Part shown: positions 53,896 to 62,545 of the stretch, one piece after another
How the letters are laid out: each line of letters begins with the position of its first letter
Position numbering within the stretch: the stretch's first letter is position 1
NCBI GenBank assembly: GCA_002428015.1
Contig: DIZW01000114.1
Span: forward strand, 1 to 64,000
Origin: Oxalobacteraceae bacterium UBA6018
Lineage (GTDB): Bacteria > Pseudomonadota > Gammaproteobacteria > Burkholderiales > Burkholderiaceae_D
DNA: 64,000 nucleotides
Direction: 5' to 3'
Translations under genes and position numbers: made by a program
The notes under the pieces: model-generated
Databases searched by the model: none
The model's input: only the letters and a program-made list of their open reading frames with translations
What the model was told of the DNA's origin: nothing

Positions 53896-54807
53896 ATGAG
53901 CGGCTTTCCCGAATTTATCGCCGCCGGCGAGGCCCTCACCGACCTGATCGCCGAACCGGGCCAGCAGCGCTGGGCCAGCCAGGTGGGCGGATCGACCTGG
54001 AACGTGGCACGCGCGATGGCGGCGCTGGACCTGCCGAGCGCCTTCGCCGGCGCCATCAGCCGAGACGTGTTCGGCGAGCAGCTGTGGCAGGCCAGCGCGG
54101 CGGCGCGGCTGGACCTGCGCTTCCTGCAGCGCTACGCCAAGTCGCCGCTGCTGGCGATCGTGCACCGGATCGACCCGCCCAGCTATTTTTTCGTCGGCGA
54201 CGACAGCGCCGACCTGCACTTCGACGCGGCCGCGCTGCCCGAGGGCTGGCGCGCGCACTGCCGCTGGGCCCATTTCGGCGGCATCAGCCTGGCGCGCGCG
54301 CCGCTGGCCGGCAAGCTGGTTACGCTGGCCGAGTCCTTGAAGCGCGACGGGGTGGGCATCAGCTACGACCCCAACTTCCGGGTGCTGATGGATGAAGGCT
54401 ACGACGCCACCTTGCGCCGCATGACCGAACTGGCCGACGTGGTCAAGGTGTCCGAGGAAGACCTGGCCGGCCTGTTCCGCAGCGACGACCTGGAGGGCGC
54501 CTTCGCGGCGCTGCGCGCCTTCAATCCGGCGGCCAGCTATCTGTACACCAAGGGCGCCCAGGGCGCCTCGCTGCATGTGGGAGACCAGGCCTGGCATGCC
54601 GGCGCGCCACGCATCGCCGTCGTCGACAGCGTCGGCGCGGGCGACGCCTCGATCGCGGCGCTGGCCTGGAGCATGCTGCGCAAACCCGAGCGCACGCCGG
54701 GCGAGCACCTGCGCTTCGCGGTGTGCGCGGGCGCCGGAGCGTGCCTGGGGGCCGGCGCCAGTCCGCCGTCGGAGGCGCTGATCGAGCGCCTGCTGGCCAC
54801 GCTCTAG
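53896..54807 (+). CDS. PfkB-family fructokinase
   Basis: A ribokinase-fold sugar kinase of 303 residues with the N-terminal motif VGGSTWNVARAMAALD and the catalytic loop DSVGAGDAS (usual form DTVGAGDAF), whose second Asp is the base. It starts one base after the isomerase stop, so the two are coupled. Phosphorylating the fructose made by the isomerase gives fructose 6-phosphate and completes entry of mannose into glycolysis. The sugar is inferred from context. Confidence 0.88.
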   Translation: MSGFPEFIAAGEALTDLIAEPGQQRWASQVGGSTWNVARAMAALDLPSAFAGAISRDVFGEQLWQASAAARLDLRFLQRYAKSPLLAIVHRIDPPSYFFVGDDSADLHFDAAALPEGWRAHCRWAHFGGISLARAPLAGKLVTLAESLKRDGVGISYDPNFRVLMDEGYDATLRRMTELADVVKVSEEDLAGLFRSDDLEGAFAALRAFNPAASYLYTKGAQGASLHVGDQAWHAGAPRIAVVDSVGAGDASIAALAWSMLRKPERTPGEHLRFAVCAGAGACLGAGASPPSEALIERLLATL

Positions 54808-54895
54808 GGTCGGCCAGCTAGTTAAGCGGGACAGCGGGCGGCGGACAGCGGCGGGCGCGGCCAGGCGCCCCGGCCGCGGCGCCGGATACGCGCGC

Positions 54896-56245
54896 TCAGC
54901 GCACCAGGCAGGGGCGCTTGTTGTTGAACTTCCAGCCGGGGATCACATGCTGCATGGCCGCCGCGTCGTCGCGCGCGCCCAGGCCCATGCCCAGGTACAG
55001 CTGGTGCGCCGCCTCGACCGCCTCCATGTCGAGCTCCACGCCCAGGCCGGGCGTGGACGGCACGTCGACCTTGCCGCCCACGATCTGCAGCGGCGCGCGG
55101 GTCAGGCGCTGCCCGTCCTGCCAGATCCAGTGGGTGTCGATCGCCGTGATCTTGCCGGGCGCGGCCGCCGCCACGTGGGTGAACATCGCCAGCGAGACGT
55201 CGAAGTGGTTGTTCGAGTGCGAACCCCAGGTCATGCCCCACTCGCGGCACATCTGCGCCACCCGCACCGAACCCTGCATGGTCCAGAAGTGGGGATCGGC
55301 CAGCGGAATGTCGACCGACTGCTGTTGCACCGCGTGGCGCAGCTCGCGCCAGTCGGTGGCGATCATGTTGGTGGCGGTCGGCAGCCCGGTCTCGCGGCGG
55401 AATTCCGCCATCACCTCGCGCCCCGAGAAACCGTCCTCGCCGCCGCACGGGTCCTCGGCGTAGGCCAGCACGTCGCCGCGCCCGCGGCACAGGCGGATCG
55501 CATCCTTGAGCAGCCAGGCGCCGTTCGGGTCGAGCGTGACGCGCGCCTCGGGGAAGCGTTCGGCCAGCGCGGTCGCGGCCTCCATCTCCTGCTCGCCGCG
55601 CAGCACGCCGCCCTTGAGCTTGAAGTCGCGGAAGCCATAGCGCTCGTAGGCCGCTTCGGCCAGCGCCACCACCGCCTCGGTGGTGAGGGCCTTCTCGTGG
55701 CGCAGGCGCGACCAGGCGTCGCCGGCATCGCGCTCGTGCGCGTACGGCAAGCCGGTCTGGGCGCCGTCGCCGATGTAGAACAGGTAGCCGAGCATCTCGA
55801 CCTGGTCGCGCTGCTGGCCGTCGCCGAGCAGCGCCGCCACCGGCACCCCGAGGAACTGGCCGAGCAGGTCGAGCAGCGCGCATTCGAGCGCGGTGACGGC
55901 GTGGATGGTGACGCGCAGGTCGAAGGTCTGCAGCCCGCGCCCGCCGGCGTCGCGCTCGGAGAAGGCGGCGCGCACCTGGTTGATGATGGCGTTGTAGGCG
56001 CCGATCGGCTGGCCGACGACGAGCTCGCGCGCGTCCTCGAGCGTCCTGGCGATGGCCGCCCCGCCCGGCACCTCGCCCACGCCGCGGCGCCCGGCGCTGT
56101 CGGTCAGGATCACCAGGTTGCGGGTGAAATAGGGTCCGTGGGCGCCGCTCAGATTGAGCAGCATGCTGTCGCGTCCGGCGACGGGAATGACTTGGAGGGA
56201 CGCGACGGTCGGGGTGCCGGAGGTGGCTGGCTGATTGGTATGCAT
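54896..56245 (-). CDS. gudD: Glucarate dehydratase
   Basis: An enolase-superfamily dehydratase that turns D-glucarate (or L-idarate) into 5-keto-4-deoxyglucarate. The GudD-type residues are visible: lysines in FKLKGG, metal ligands in TLDPNGAW and YAEDPCG, and the catalytic histidine in WGSHSNNHFDVSLAM. From the ATG at 56245 the protein has 449 residues; further upstream would overrun the promoter. Its product is the substrate of KdgD, encoded 20 kb away. It is third in a minus-strand cluster behind the GH2 and LacI genes but has its own promoter. Confidence 0.94.
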   Translation of the reverse strand: MHTNQPATSGTPTVASLQVIPVAGRDSMLLNLSGAHGPYFTRNLVILTDSAGRRGVGEVPGGAAIARTLEDARELVVGQPIGAYNAIINQVRAAFSERDAGGRGLQTFDLRVTIHAVTALECALLDLLGQFLGVPVAALLGDGQQRDQVEMLGYLFYIGDGAQTGLPYAHERDAGDAWSRLRHEKALTTEAVVALAEAAYERYGFRDFKLKGGVLRGEQEMEAATALAERFPEARVTLDPNGAWLLKDAIRLCRGRGDVLAYAEDPCGGEDGFSGREVMAEFRRETGLPTATNMIATDWRELRHAVQQQSVDIPLADPHFWTMQGSVRVAQMCREWGMTWGSHSNNHFDVSLAMFTHVAAAAPGKITAIDTHWIWQDGQRLTRAPLQIVGGKVDVPSTPGLGVELDMEAVEAAHQLYLGMGLGARDDAAAMQHVIPGWKFNNKRPCLVR

Positions 56246-56289
56246 GGAAAGTGTCTGTCGGTGACGCGAGGGAATCGCTGATAGTCGCA

Positions 56290-56318
56290 ATGGTAGCGGT
56301 ATCAAATTCGGAAGTCAA
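56290..56318 (-). promoter_or_regulatory. gudD promoter with LacI-type operator
   Basis: Minus strand: TTGACT (56318-56313), 17 bp, TACCAT (56295-56290). TGGTAGCGGTATCA (56291-56304, plus strand) is a LacI-type dyad overlapping the -10 box. GGTAGCGG-N9-CGGAAGTCAA is shared with the GH2 promoter at 59544-59572. Confidence 0.8.
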
Positions 56319-56369
56319 TCTATTTCCAATCACCCACTTGACCGTTTGCCGTGCCGCCCGGCGGTCCGA

Positions 56370-57452
56370 TCAGGTGCTTTCACGCTCCATGATCGTGAAA
56401 CCGATGTCGCACACGGGCTCGGAGACGAGCTTGCCGTCGGAGCGCGCGATGATGTAGCGGGCGGCCGTGTTGCCAATCACGGTGCCGTCGATGCGCACGC
56501 TGGTCAGGGCCGGGTTGACGTCGCGCGAGAAGCTCAGGTCGCCCATGCCGACCACGGCCAGCTGGTCCGGCACGGCGATGCCCTGGGCCTGGGCTTCCAT
56601 GATGACGCCGATGGCCATCATGTCGGAGCTGCAGAACAGGGCGTCGATGCGCGGATTGCGCGCCAGCAGTTCGCGCAGGCCGCTGCGGCCGCTGCCGAGG
56701 GTGGTGGGGGCCGGCACGATGCAGGACGACATTTCATCGGCCCCGGCCGCCATCATGCCCAGTTCGCGCGCGCGGTCGGCGAAGGCCTTGTTGCGGCGCA
56801 CCGCGCGCTCGTCGTTGGCGCTGAGCGTGGCCACGCAGCGGCGCCCGCGCTGGTGCAGGAAGTCGGCCACGGCGATGCCGATCTTCTCGTGCGAGAAGCC
56901 GACCAGCATGTCGATCGGGGTGGGGGTCAGGTCCCAGGTCTCGACCACGGGAATGCCGCTGGCCAGCAGGCGCCGGCGGCCCTGGGCCGAGCGCATGATG
57001 CCGGTCAGGACTACGCCGTCGGGGCGGCGCCCGATGATGGCCTCGAGCAGCGCGTCCTCGCGCGAGTTCTGGTAGCCGGACTGGCCGAGCATGAGCTGGT
57101 AGCCGGAGGCGGCCAGCGACTCGGTGAGCGACTGCACCATCTCGAGGAAGACCGAGCCGGTGATGGTGGGGACCACGGCGGCCACGAGCCGGCTTTTCTT
57201 GGAGGCCAGGCCGCCGGCCAGCATATTGGGCACGTAGCCGGTGCGCTCGACCGCGTCGCGCACGCGCTGCAGGATCGCCGGGGACACTGCGTCCGGCGTG
57301 TTGAGGGCGCGCGAGGCCGTGATCGGGGCGACGTTGGCCAGCTTGGCGACGTCGCGCAGGGTCAGACCGCCGCCGGAACGCCGGCTGCGCTTGACGGGGA
57401 CGGCCGGGGCGTCGGGAAGGGCTTCAGGGACGGGGCGGATTTTATCGGTCAT
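56370..57452 (-). CDS. LacI-family regulator (GntR-like) of the glucuronidase/glucarate block
   Basis: The helix-turn-helix (LTLRDVAKLANVAPITASRALN) resembles that of E. coli gluconate repressor GntR, and the effector domain contains VVGMGDLSFSRDVNPALTSVRID. Length 360, with a 30-residue N-terminal extension before the DNA-binding part. It lies between the GH2 and gudD genes; both have nearly identical promoters carrying a TGGTAGCG dyad, so it most likely represses both. The inducer is probably a uronate or aldarate. Confidence 0.92.
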   Translation of the reverse strand: MTDKIRPVPEALPDAPAVPVKRSRRSGGGLTLRDVAKLANVAPITASRALNTPDAVSPAILQRVRDAVERTGYVPNMLAGGLASKKSRLVAAVVPTITGSVFLEMVQSLTESLAASGYQLMLGQSGYQNSREDALLEAIIGRRPDGVVLTGIMRSAQGRRRLLASGIPVVETWDLTPTPIDMLVGFSHEKIGIAVADFLHQRGRRCVATLSANDERAVRRNKAFADRARELGMMAAGADEMSSCIVPAPTTLGSGRSGLRELLARNPRIDALFCSSDMMAIGVIMEAQAQGIAVPDQLAVVGMGDLSFSRDVNPALTSVRIDGTVIGNTAARYIIARSDGKLVSEPVCDIGFTIMEREST

Positions 57453-57540
57453 GGTGACGATTTTAGCATCGCATCCCCGCCTTACGGATGATTTCGGGGC
57501 GCCGCGCCGACAATATCCGGCGGCGCGGCGCCCGCGCCGG

Positions 57541-59433
57541 TCATTGGTATTTCTTCTGCATCTCGTCGTAGTAGCGCTTGAGCGTGAAGAAAGCCTGCTT
57601 CTTCTTGCCGTCGTCGGAAATGAGGCCCTTGCGGTTCCAGAAATCCTGGAAGTAGGGATGCTGGCGCCGCGGCGAGCGGAAGTCCACCAGGATCCACGGC
57701 GTCATCCCGCGCAGGCCGGGGATGGCCGCGAGCATCTTGAACTGGTTCTTGTACAGCGCGTCCTGGTACTCCTCGCTCCAGCGGGTGTCGGCGTCGGCGT
57801 GGTAGCCCGCCAGCGCGTCGGCGCCGAACTCGGTGATCACCACCGGCTTGTTGTACTTGATGTTGAAATGGTAGTTGAGCATTTCCTTGTTGCTGGCCCA
57901 GTACCAGCCGGCGTATTCGTTGAAGCTGGCCAGGTCGAGCTGGTCGGCCAGGGGATCGGCCACCTCGACCTCGTTGCCGACCCGGTGCACTTCCAGCGCG
58001 GCCGCCACCAGGCGGGTGTCGTCGAGCGCGTGGGCGGTGGCCGCCAGCTTGCCCATGAACACGTTGCGGGGCGCGCTGACCGGGGTTTCGTTGCCGATCG
58101 ACCAGACGATCACGCTGGCGCGGTTCTTGTCGCGCACCATCAAGTCGGTCAGCTGCGCGTTGGCGTTCTTGAAGGTGTCGGGATTGTTCCAGGAGATGGT
58201 CCAGTACACCGGCACCTCGGCCCACACCAGGATGCCCATCTCGTCGGCCAGGCGCAGCATCTCCTCGCTGTGCGGGTAGTGCGCCAGGCGCACGTAGTTG
58301 CAGTTCAGTTCACGCGCCCATTGCAGCATCATGCGCATGTCGCCCTCGCCGCGCAGGCGGCCCGGGATCAATGGATTCTCGTCGTGCAGGGCGATGCCGC
58401 GCAGGAAGATCGACTTGCCGTTGAGCAGGATGTCCTGGCCGCGCGTCTCGATGGTCCGAAAGCCGATGCGGTCCTGCACCTGGTCGCCGCCGCCGGCCAG
58501 CTCGACCTGGTACAGCTTGGGATGCTCGGGCGTCCAGTAGGCCATCTTGGCCACCGGAATGCTGAGCGCGGCGCGGCCGCTGGCGTCGGTGTGCACGGTG
58601 GTCTTGATGCCGGCCTCGGGGATCGACACCGTCACCGCCTGCGACGGCTGGGCGCCGGCCAGCTGGACGTAGCCCTCGATGCGCTTGAGGTTGCCCTTGG
58701 CCAGCTGCACCTTGTAGTCGGCGATGTAGGTGGCCGGCAGCTCGGCCAGCAGCACGTCGCGGGTGATGCCGCCGTAGTTCCACCAGTCGGTGTTGACGGT
58801 CGGGATCTCATCCTGGTGGCGGGTGTTGTCGGCCTTGACGACGACGAAGTTATGGCCTTTGGCGAGCTTGCCGGTGACGTCGAACTGGAATGGCGTGAAG
58901 CCGCCCTTGTGGGCGCCGAGCTTCTTGCCGTTCAGGTAGACGTGGGCCTCGTAGTTGACGGCGCCGAAGTACAGCACGTAATGCTTGCCCGGCTTGGGAT
59001 CGGCCTCGAAGCTCTGGCGCAGCCAGATGGTGCCCTCGTACAGCTGCAGCTTCTCGGCCTGGGAGTTCCAGTCGCCGGGGATCTTCATGGTCGGCGAGAG
59101 GTCGAAGTTGTACTCGACCCAGTCGCCCTTGTCGCGCGGCTTGCGGTCGTCGTAGAAGCCGCCCTTGCCGCTTTCGGAGGCGTCGAAGGGGGTGTGGCGG
59201 TAGTCGTAGTAGCCCATCTCGTAGGGGTCGATGATGTAGTTCCAGCGCCCGTTCAGGCTCACATGGCTGCGCCCGTAGATGTTCTGCAACTGCGGCATGG
59301 CCGCGTCGGCGCGCGGGCCGGCGGCCGGCTGGCCGGCCAGTTGCACGTCCACGGGTGGCTGCTGGGCCGCGGCGCAGCAGTAGACGGCCGCGGCGCAAAG
59401 GGCGCCGGCGAGCCGGAGAAAGGCGGACTTCAT
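57541..59433 (-). CDS. GH2 beta-glucuronidase, exported
   Basis: A 630-residue GH2 enzyme with a signal peptide (MKSAFLRLAGALCAAAVYCCAAA), a jelly roll (LNGRWNYIIDPYEMGYYDY), an immunoglobulin-like domain and the catalytic barrel. The acid/base is Glu449 in IGNETPVS and the nucleophile Glu535 in ITEFGAD. Asn600 and Lys602 (FWNRKG) form the NxK pair that recognises the uronate carboxylate in beta-glucuronidases, 65 residues after the nucleophile, much as in the E. coli enzyme. This and the neighbouring gudD favour glucuronidase over galactosidase. It is followed after 88 bp by its likely LacI repressor. Confidence 0.88.
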   Translation of the reverse strand: MKSAFLRLAGALCAAAVYCCAAAQQPPVDVQLAGQPAAGPRADAAMPQLQNIYGRSHVSLNGRWNYIIDPYEMGYYDYRHTPFDASESGKGGFYDDRKPRDKGDWVEYNFDLSPTMKIPGDWNSQAEKLQLYEGTIWLRQSFEADPKPGKHYVLYFGAVNYEAHVYLNGKKLGAHKGGFTPFQFDVTGKLAKGHNFVVVKADNTRHQDEIPTVNTDWWNYGGITRDVLLAELPATYIADYKVQLAKGNLKRIEGYVQLAGAQPSQAVTVSIPEAGIKTTVHTDASGRAALSIPVAKMAYWTPEHPKLYQVELAGGGDQVQDRIGFRTIETRGQDILLNGKSIFLRGIALHDENPLIPGRLRGEGDMRMMLQWARELNCNYVRLAHYPHSEEMLRLADEMGILVWAEVPVYWTISWNNPDTFKNANAQLTDLMVRDKNRASVIVWSIGNETPVSAPRNVFMGKLAATAHALDDTRLVAAALEVHRVGNEVEVADPLADQLDLASFNEYAGWYWASNKEMLNYHFNIKYNKPVVITEFGADALAGYHADADTRWSEEYQDALYKNQFKMLAAIPGLRGMTPWILVDFRSPRRQHPYFQDFWNRKGLISDDGKKKQAFFTLKRYYDEMQKKYQ

Positions 59434-59514
59434 GTGATGGTCTCCTGGTGATGGATTGTTGTTGAGATGCTGACTGCGTGACGGTCCCCGCCAGCCGGTC
59501 GCCGCGGGCTGGAC

Positions 59515-59572
59515 GTTGGTAGCGCTACCAACACTATTCCAGCATGGTAGCGGGACTGAAAACGGAAGTCAA
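59515..59572 (-). promoter_or_regulatory. GH2 glucuronidase promoter with perfect LacI operator
   Basis: Minus strand: TTGACT (59572-59567), 17 bp, TACCAT (59549-59544). The perfect 18-bp palindrome GTTGGTAGCGCTACCAAC (59515-59532) lies just downstream at the transcription start, and a partial copy (ATGGTAGCG, 59544-59552) covers the -10. The arrangement suits repression by the LacI protein encoded next to the gene. Confidence 0.85.
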
Positions 59573-59783
59573 CGCGTTTTTCTTGCCAAAAATGGGGGCG
59601 CCGCGCGCAAAAAGACGGGCGATGCTTGCGCCCCGGCGGGCGCCGCGAGGCGTGCTCGTGGTAAGCTTCGACGCCGCGCCGGCACGCTCGAAACCCGGCG
59701 CGCTTACCGCACGACCGACAACCGCCTGGAACCCATCGCACAACCCACTAACAACCTGCTAACAACCCATTTTCATCGGATTC
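59573..59783. other. Intergenic region before uppP with a short direct repeat
   Basis: No gene is supported here; a 72-codon plus-strand frame has no ribosome-binding site and a shadow-like composition. CTAACAACC occurs at 59748-59756 and 59759-59767, 11 bp apart, just before uppP. Nothing else is recognisable. Confidence 0.4.
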
Positions 59784-60617
59784 ATGGATACTATTCTCGC
59801 GCTCAAAGCCATCATCATGGGGCTGGTGGAAGGCTTCACCGAATTCCTGCCCATCTCCTCCACCGGCCACCTGATCCTGGCCGGCAGCCTGCTCAAGCTC
59901 ACCGACGACAAATGGAAGGTCTTCGAGATCGTGATCCAGGCCGGCGCCATCCTGGCCGTGTGCTGGGAATACCGGGCGCGCATCGCCGCCGTGGTGGGCG
60001 GGCTGGGGTCCGATCCCAAGGCGCGCCGCTTCGCCTTCAACCTGGCGGTGGCCTTCATGCCGGCCGCGCTGCTGGGCCTGGCCTTCGGCAAGAAGATCAA
60101 GGCGGTGCTGTTCAAGCCCGAGCCGGTGGCCCTGGCCTTCATCATCGGCGGCCTGGTGATCCTGTACGCGGAGCGCCGCCACAAGGCCAGCCCGGTGAGC
60201 GAACGGGTCGCCTCGGTCGACGACATGACGGTGATGGACGCGCTCAAGGTCGGCTGCGCGCAAGCGTTCGCGCTGATCCCCGGCACCAGCCGCTCGGGCG
60301 CCACCATCATCGGCGGCATGCTGTTCGGCCTGCCGCGCAAGGTCGCCACCGAGTTCTCCTTCTTCCTGGCCATCCCCACCCTGCTGCTGGCCACCGCCTA
60401 CCAGCTGTTCAAGGAGCGCGCGCTGCTGTCGGCGGCCGACATGCCGCTGTTCGGCCTGGGCACCGTGGCCGCCTTCATCTCGGCCTTCCTGTGCGTGCGC
60501 TGGCTGCTGCGCTACATCAGCACCCACGACTTCAGCGCCTTCGCCTGGTACCGCATCGCCTTCGGCCTGTTCGTGATCGCCAGCGCACATTACGGTTGGG
60601 TCGTTTGGGCAGAATAA
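59784..60617 (+). CDS. uppP: Undecaprenyl-diphosphatase
   Basis: UppP (BacA) recycles the undecaprenyl pyrophosphate carrier for peptidoglycan and other envelope polymers. The two active-site motifs are present: GLVEGFTEFLPISSTGHL near the N-terminus and ALIPGTSRSGATI in the middle. The 277-residue integral membrane protein has about eight hydrophobic segments. Its stop overlaps the recQ start (TAATG), so the two are cotranscribed. No strong ribosome-binding site is visible. Confidence 0.95.
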   Translation: MDTILALKAIIMGLVEGFTEFLPISSTGHLILAGSLLKLTDDKWKVFEIVIQAGAILAVCWEYRARIAAVVGGLGSDPKARRFAFNLAVAFMPAALLGLAFGKKIKAVLFKPEPVALAFIIGGLVILYAERRHKASPVSERVASVDDMTVMDALKVGCAQAFALIPGTSRSGATIIGGMLFGLPRKVATEFSFFLAIPTLLLATAYQLFKERALLSAADMPLFGLGTVAAFISAFLCVRWLLRYISTHDFSAFAWYRIAFGLFVIASAHYGWVVWAE

Positions 60618-62437
60618 TGGACCCCGGGCTCAGCGCACGCGCGCTCGACTTGCTTCAGACCGTCTTCGGCTACCCGGCCTTCCGCGGCCAGCAGGGCGAC
60701 ATCGTCGAGCACGTGGCCAGCGGCGGCGACGCGCTCGTGCTCATGCCCACCGGCGGCGGCAAGTCGCTGTGCTACCAGATTCCCGCGCTGCTGCGCGACG
60801 GCGTCGGCGTGGTGGTCTCGCCGCTGATCGCCCTGATGCAGGACCAGGTCGACGCGCTCGAGGAAGTGGGCGTGCGCGCAGCCTTCCTCAACTCCACCCA
60901 GACGTTCGAGGAAACCATGCGCATCGAGCGCCTGGTGCGCAGCGGCGAGATCGATCTGGTCTACGTGGCGCCGGAACGGCTGATGACCCAGCGCTGCCTG
61001 GACCTGTTCGACGCCTCGCGCATCGCCCTGTTCGCGATCGACGAGGCGCACTGCGTGTCGCAGTGGGGGCACGACTTCCGGCCCGAATACATCCGCCTGT
61101 CAATCCTGCACGAGCGCTTCCCCAACGTGCCGCGCATCGCGCTCACCGCCACCGCCGACCAGCAGACCCGTGCCGAAATCGCCATGCGCCTGCAGCTGGG
61201 CGACGCGCGCCAGTTCGTGTCCTCGTTCGACCGGCCCAACATCCGCTATTCGATCGTCGAAAAGGGCAACGGGCGCAAGCAGCTGCTCGACTTCATCACC
61301 AGCGAGCATGGCAGCGACGCCGGCATCGTCTACTGCCTGTCGCGCAAGAAGGTCGAGGAGACCGCCGACTTCCTCAACGAAAACGGGATCCGCGCCCTGC
61401 CCTACCACGCCGGCATGGACTACGCCAAGCGCAGCGCCAACCAGTCGCGCTTCCTGCGCGAGGAGAGCATCGTCATGGTGGCCACGATCGCCTTCGGCAT
61501 GGGCATCGACAAGCCGGACGTGCGCTTCGTCTGCCACCTCGACCTGCCCAAGAGCATCGAGGGCTACTACCAGGAGACCGGGCGCGGGGGCCGCGACGGC
61601 ATGCCGGCCAGCGCCTGGATGGCCTACGGGCTGCAGGACGTGGTGCTGCAGCGGCGCATGATCGACGAGTCCGAGGCCGACGAGACCTTCAAGCGGGTGC
61701 TGTCGATGAAGCTCGACGCCATGCTGGGCCTGTGCGAGACCCTGACCTGCCGGCGCGTGCGCCTGCTCGACTACTTCGGCGAGCAGTCCGGCCCGTGCGG
61801 TAACTGCGACACCTGCCTGATCCCGCCGGTGTCGTTCGACGGCACGGTGCCGGTGCAAAAACTGCTCTCGACGGTGTACCGGGTCGACCAGCGCTTCGCC
61901 GCCGGCCACGTGATCGATGTGCTGCGCGGGGTGGAGACGGACCGCATCAAGCAGTGGCACCACGACAGCCTGTCGGTGTTCGGCATCGGCGCCGAGCGCG
62001 CCGAGGCGGAATGGCGGGCGATCCTGCGCCAGGCGATCGCGCTCGGGCTGGTCACGGTCGACCATGACGCCTACAGCTCGCTCAAGCTCACCGACGCGGC
62101 GCGCCCGGTGCTCAAGGGTGCGCGCTCGGTGCAGCTGCGCCAGTACCAGAAGCCGGTCAAGGCCAAGCGCGCCAGCACGCCCTCCAAGGGCTACGCCGAG
62201 ATGGAGCTGTCCAAGTCCGAGCAGGCGATCTTCGAGCGGCTGCGGCGCTGGCGCATGGACACCGCGCGCGCCCACAACGTGGCCGCCTACATCATCTTCG
62301 GCGATGCCACCCTGCGCGAGATCGCCAAGGCCAAGCCGTCCTCGCTGCAGGAACTGCGCGGCGTGACCGGCGTGGGCGAGAAAAAGCTGGTGTCCTACGG
62401 CGACGAGATCGTGGCCATCATCATGGAGATGAGCTAG
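60617..62437 (+). CDS. recQ: ATP-dependent DNA helicase RecQ
   Basis: A 606-residue 3'-5' helicase of the RecF pathway. Visible parts in order: the RecQ motif 0 region FRGQQGDIVEHV, Walker A PTGGGKS, the box IDEAHC, GIVYCLSRKK, the arginine-finger region QETGRGGRDG, the zinc site CRRVRLLDYF...CGNCDTC, a winged-helix RQC domain, and a C-terminal HRDC domain (about 520-606). The ATG overlaps the uppP stop by one base. The same frame stays open upstream inside uppP but that part is not coding for RecQ. Confidence 0.95.
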   Translation: MDPGLSARALDLLQTVFGYPAFRGQQGDIVEHVASGGDALVLMPTGGGKSLCYQIPALLRDGVGVVVSPLIALMQDQVDALEEVGVRAAFLNSTQTFEETMRIERLVRSGEIDLVYVAPERLMTQRCLDLFDASRIALFAIDEAHCVSQWGHDFRPEYIRLSILHERFPNVPRIALTATADQQTRAEIAMRLQLGDARQFVSSFDRPNIRYSIVEKGNGRKQLLDFITSEHGSDAGIVYCLSRKKVEETADFLNENGIRALPYHAGMDYAKRSANQSRFLREESIVMVATIAFGMGIDKPDVRFVCHLDLPKSIEGYYQETGRGGRDGMPASAWMAYGLQDVVLQRRMIDESEADETFKRVLSMKLDAMLGLCETLTCRRVRLLDYFGEQSGPCGNCDTCLIPPVSFDGTVPVQKLLSTVYRVDQRFAAGHVIDVLRGVETDRIKQWHHDSLSVFGIGAERAEAEWRAILRQAIALGLVTVDHDAYSSLKLTDAARPVLKGARSVQLRQYQKPVKAKRASTPSKGYAEMELSKSEQAIFERLRRWRMDTARAHNVAAYIIFGDATLREIAKAKPSSLQELRGVTGVGEKKLVSYGDEIVAIIMEMS

Positions 62438-62515
62438 CGGCGGGGTATGCGGTCGTGGCGACAGCGACTGCGCGCGGACGCGCGCGGCTGCGAGCTGGTG
62501 TGCGCTGGTGTGCCC

Positions 62516-62541
62516 AAGCGGACGCGCGAGCGTGTCCGCTT
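62516..62541. terminator. Hairpin between convergent recQ and trmB
   Basis: AAGCGGAC (62516-62523) pairs perfectly with GTCCGCTT (62534-62541) around a 10-nt loop, five bases from the trmB stop. It lacks a clear U-tract on either strand and may act only as a weak bidirectional terminator. Confidence 0.45.
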
Positions 62542-62545
62542 AAGC

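Noticed and set aside
35942..54807. Bacteroidetes-type SusC/SusD polysaccharide utilisation locus
   Set aside because: There is no SusD-like lipoprotein and the receptor type, LacI control and gene order are those of proteobacteria.
57541..59433. GH2 gene read as a beta-galactosidase
   Set aside because: The NxK pair (Asn600, Lys602) at the spacing seen in beta-glucuronidases, plus gudD and the shared LacI promoters, favour glucuronidase.
59544..59762. 72-codon plus-strand frame before uppP
   Set aside because: Its start lies inside the glucuronidase promoter, it has no ribosome-binding site and its composition is that of GC-rich noncoding sequence.
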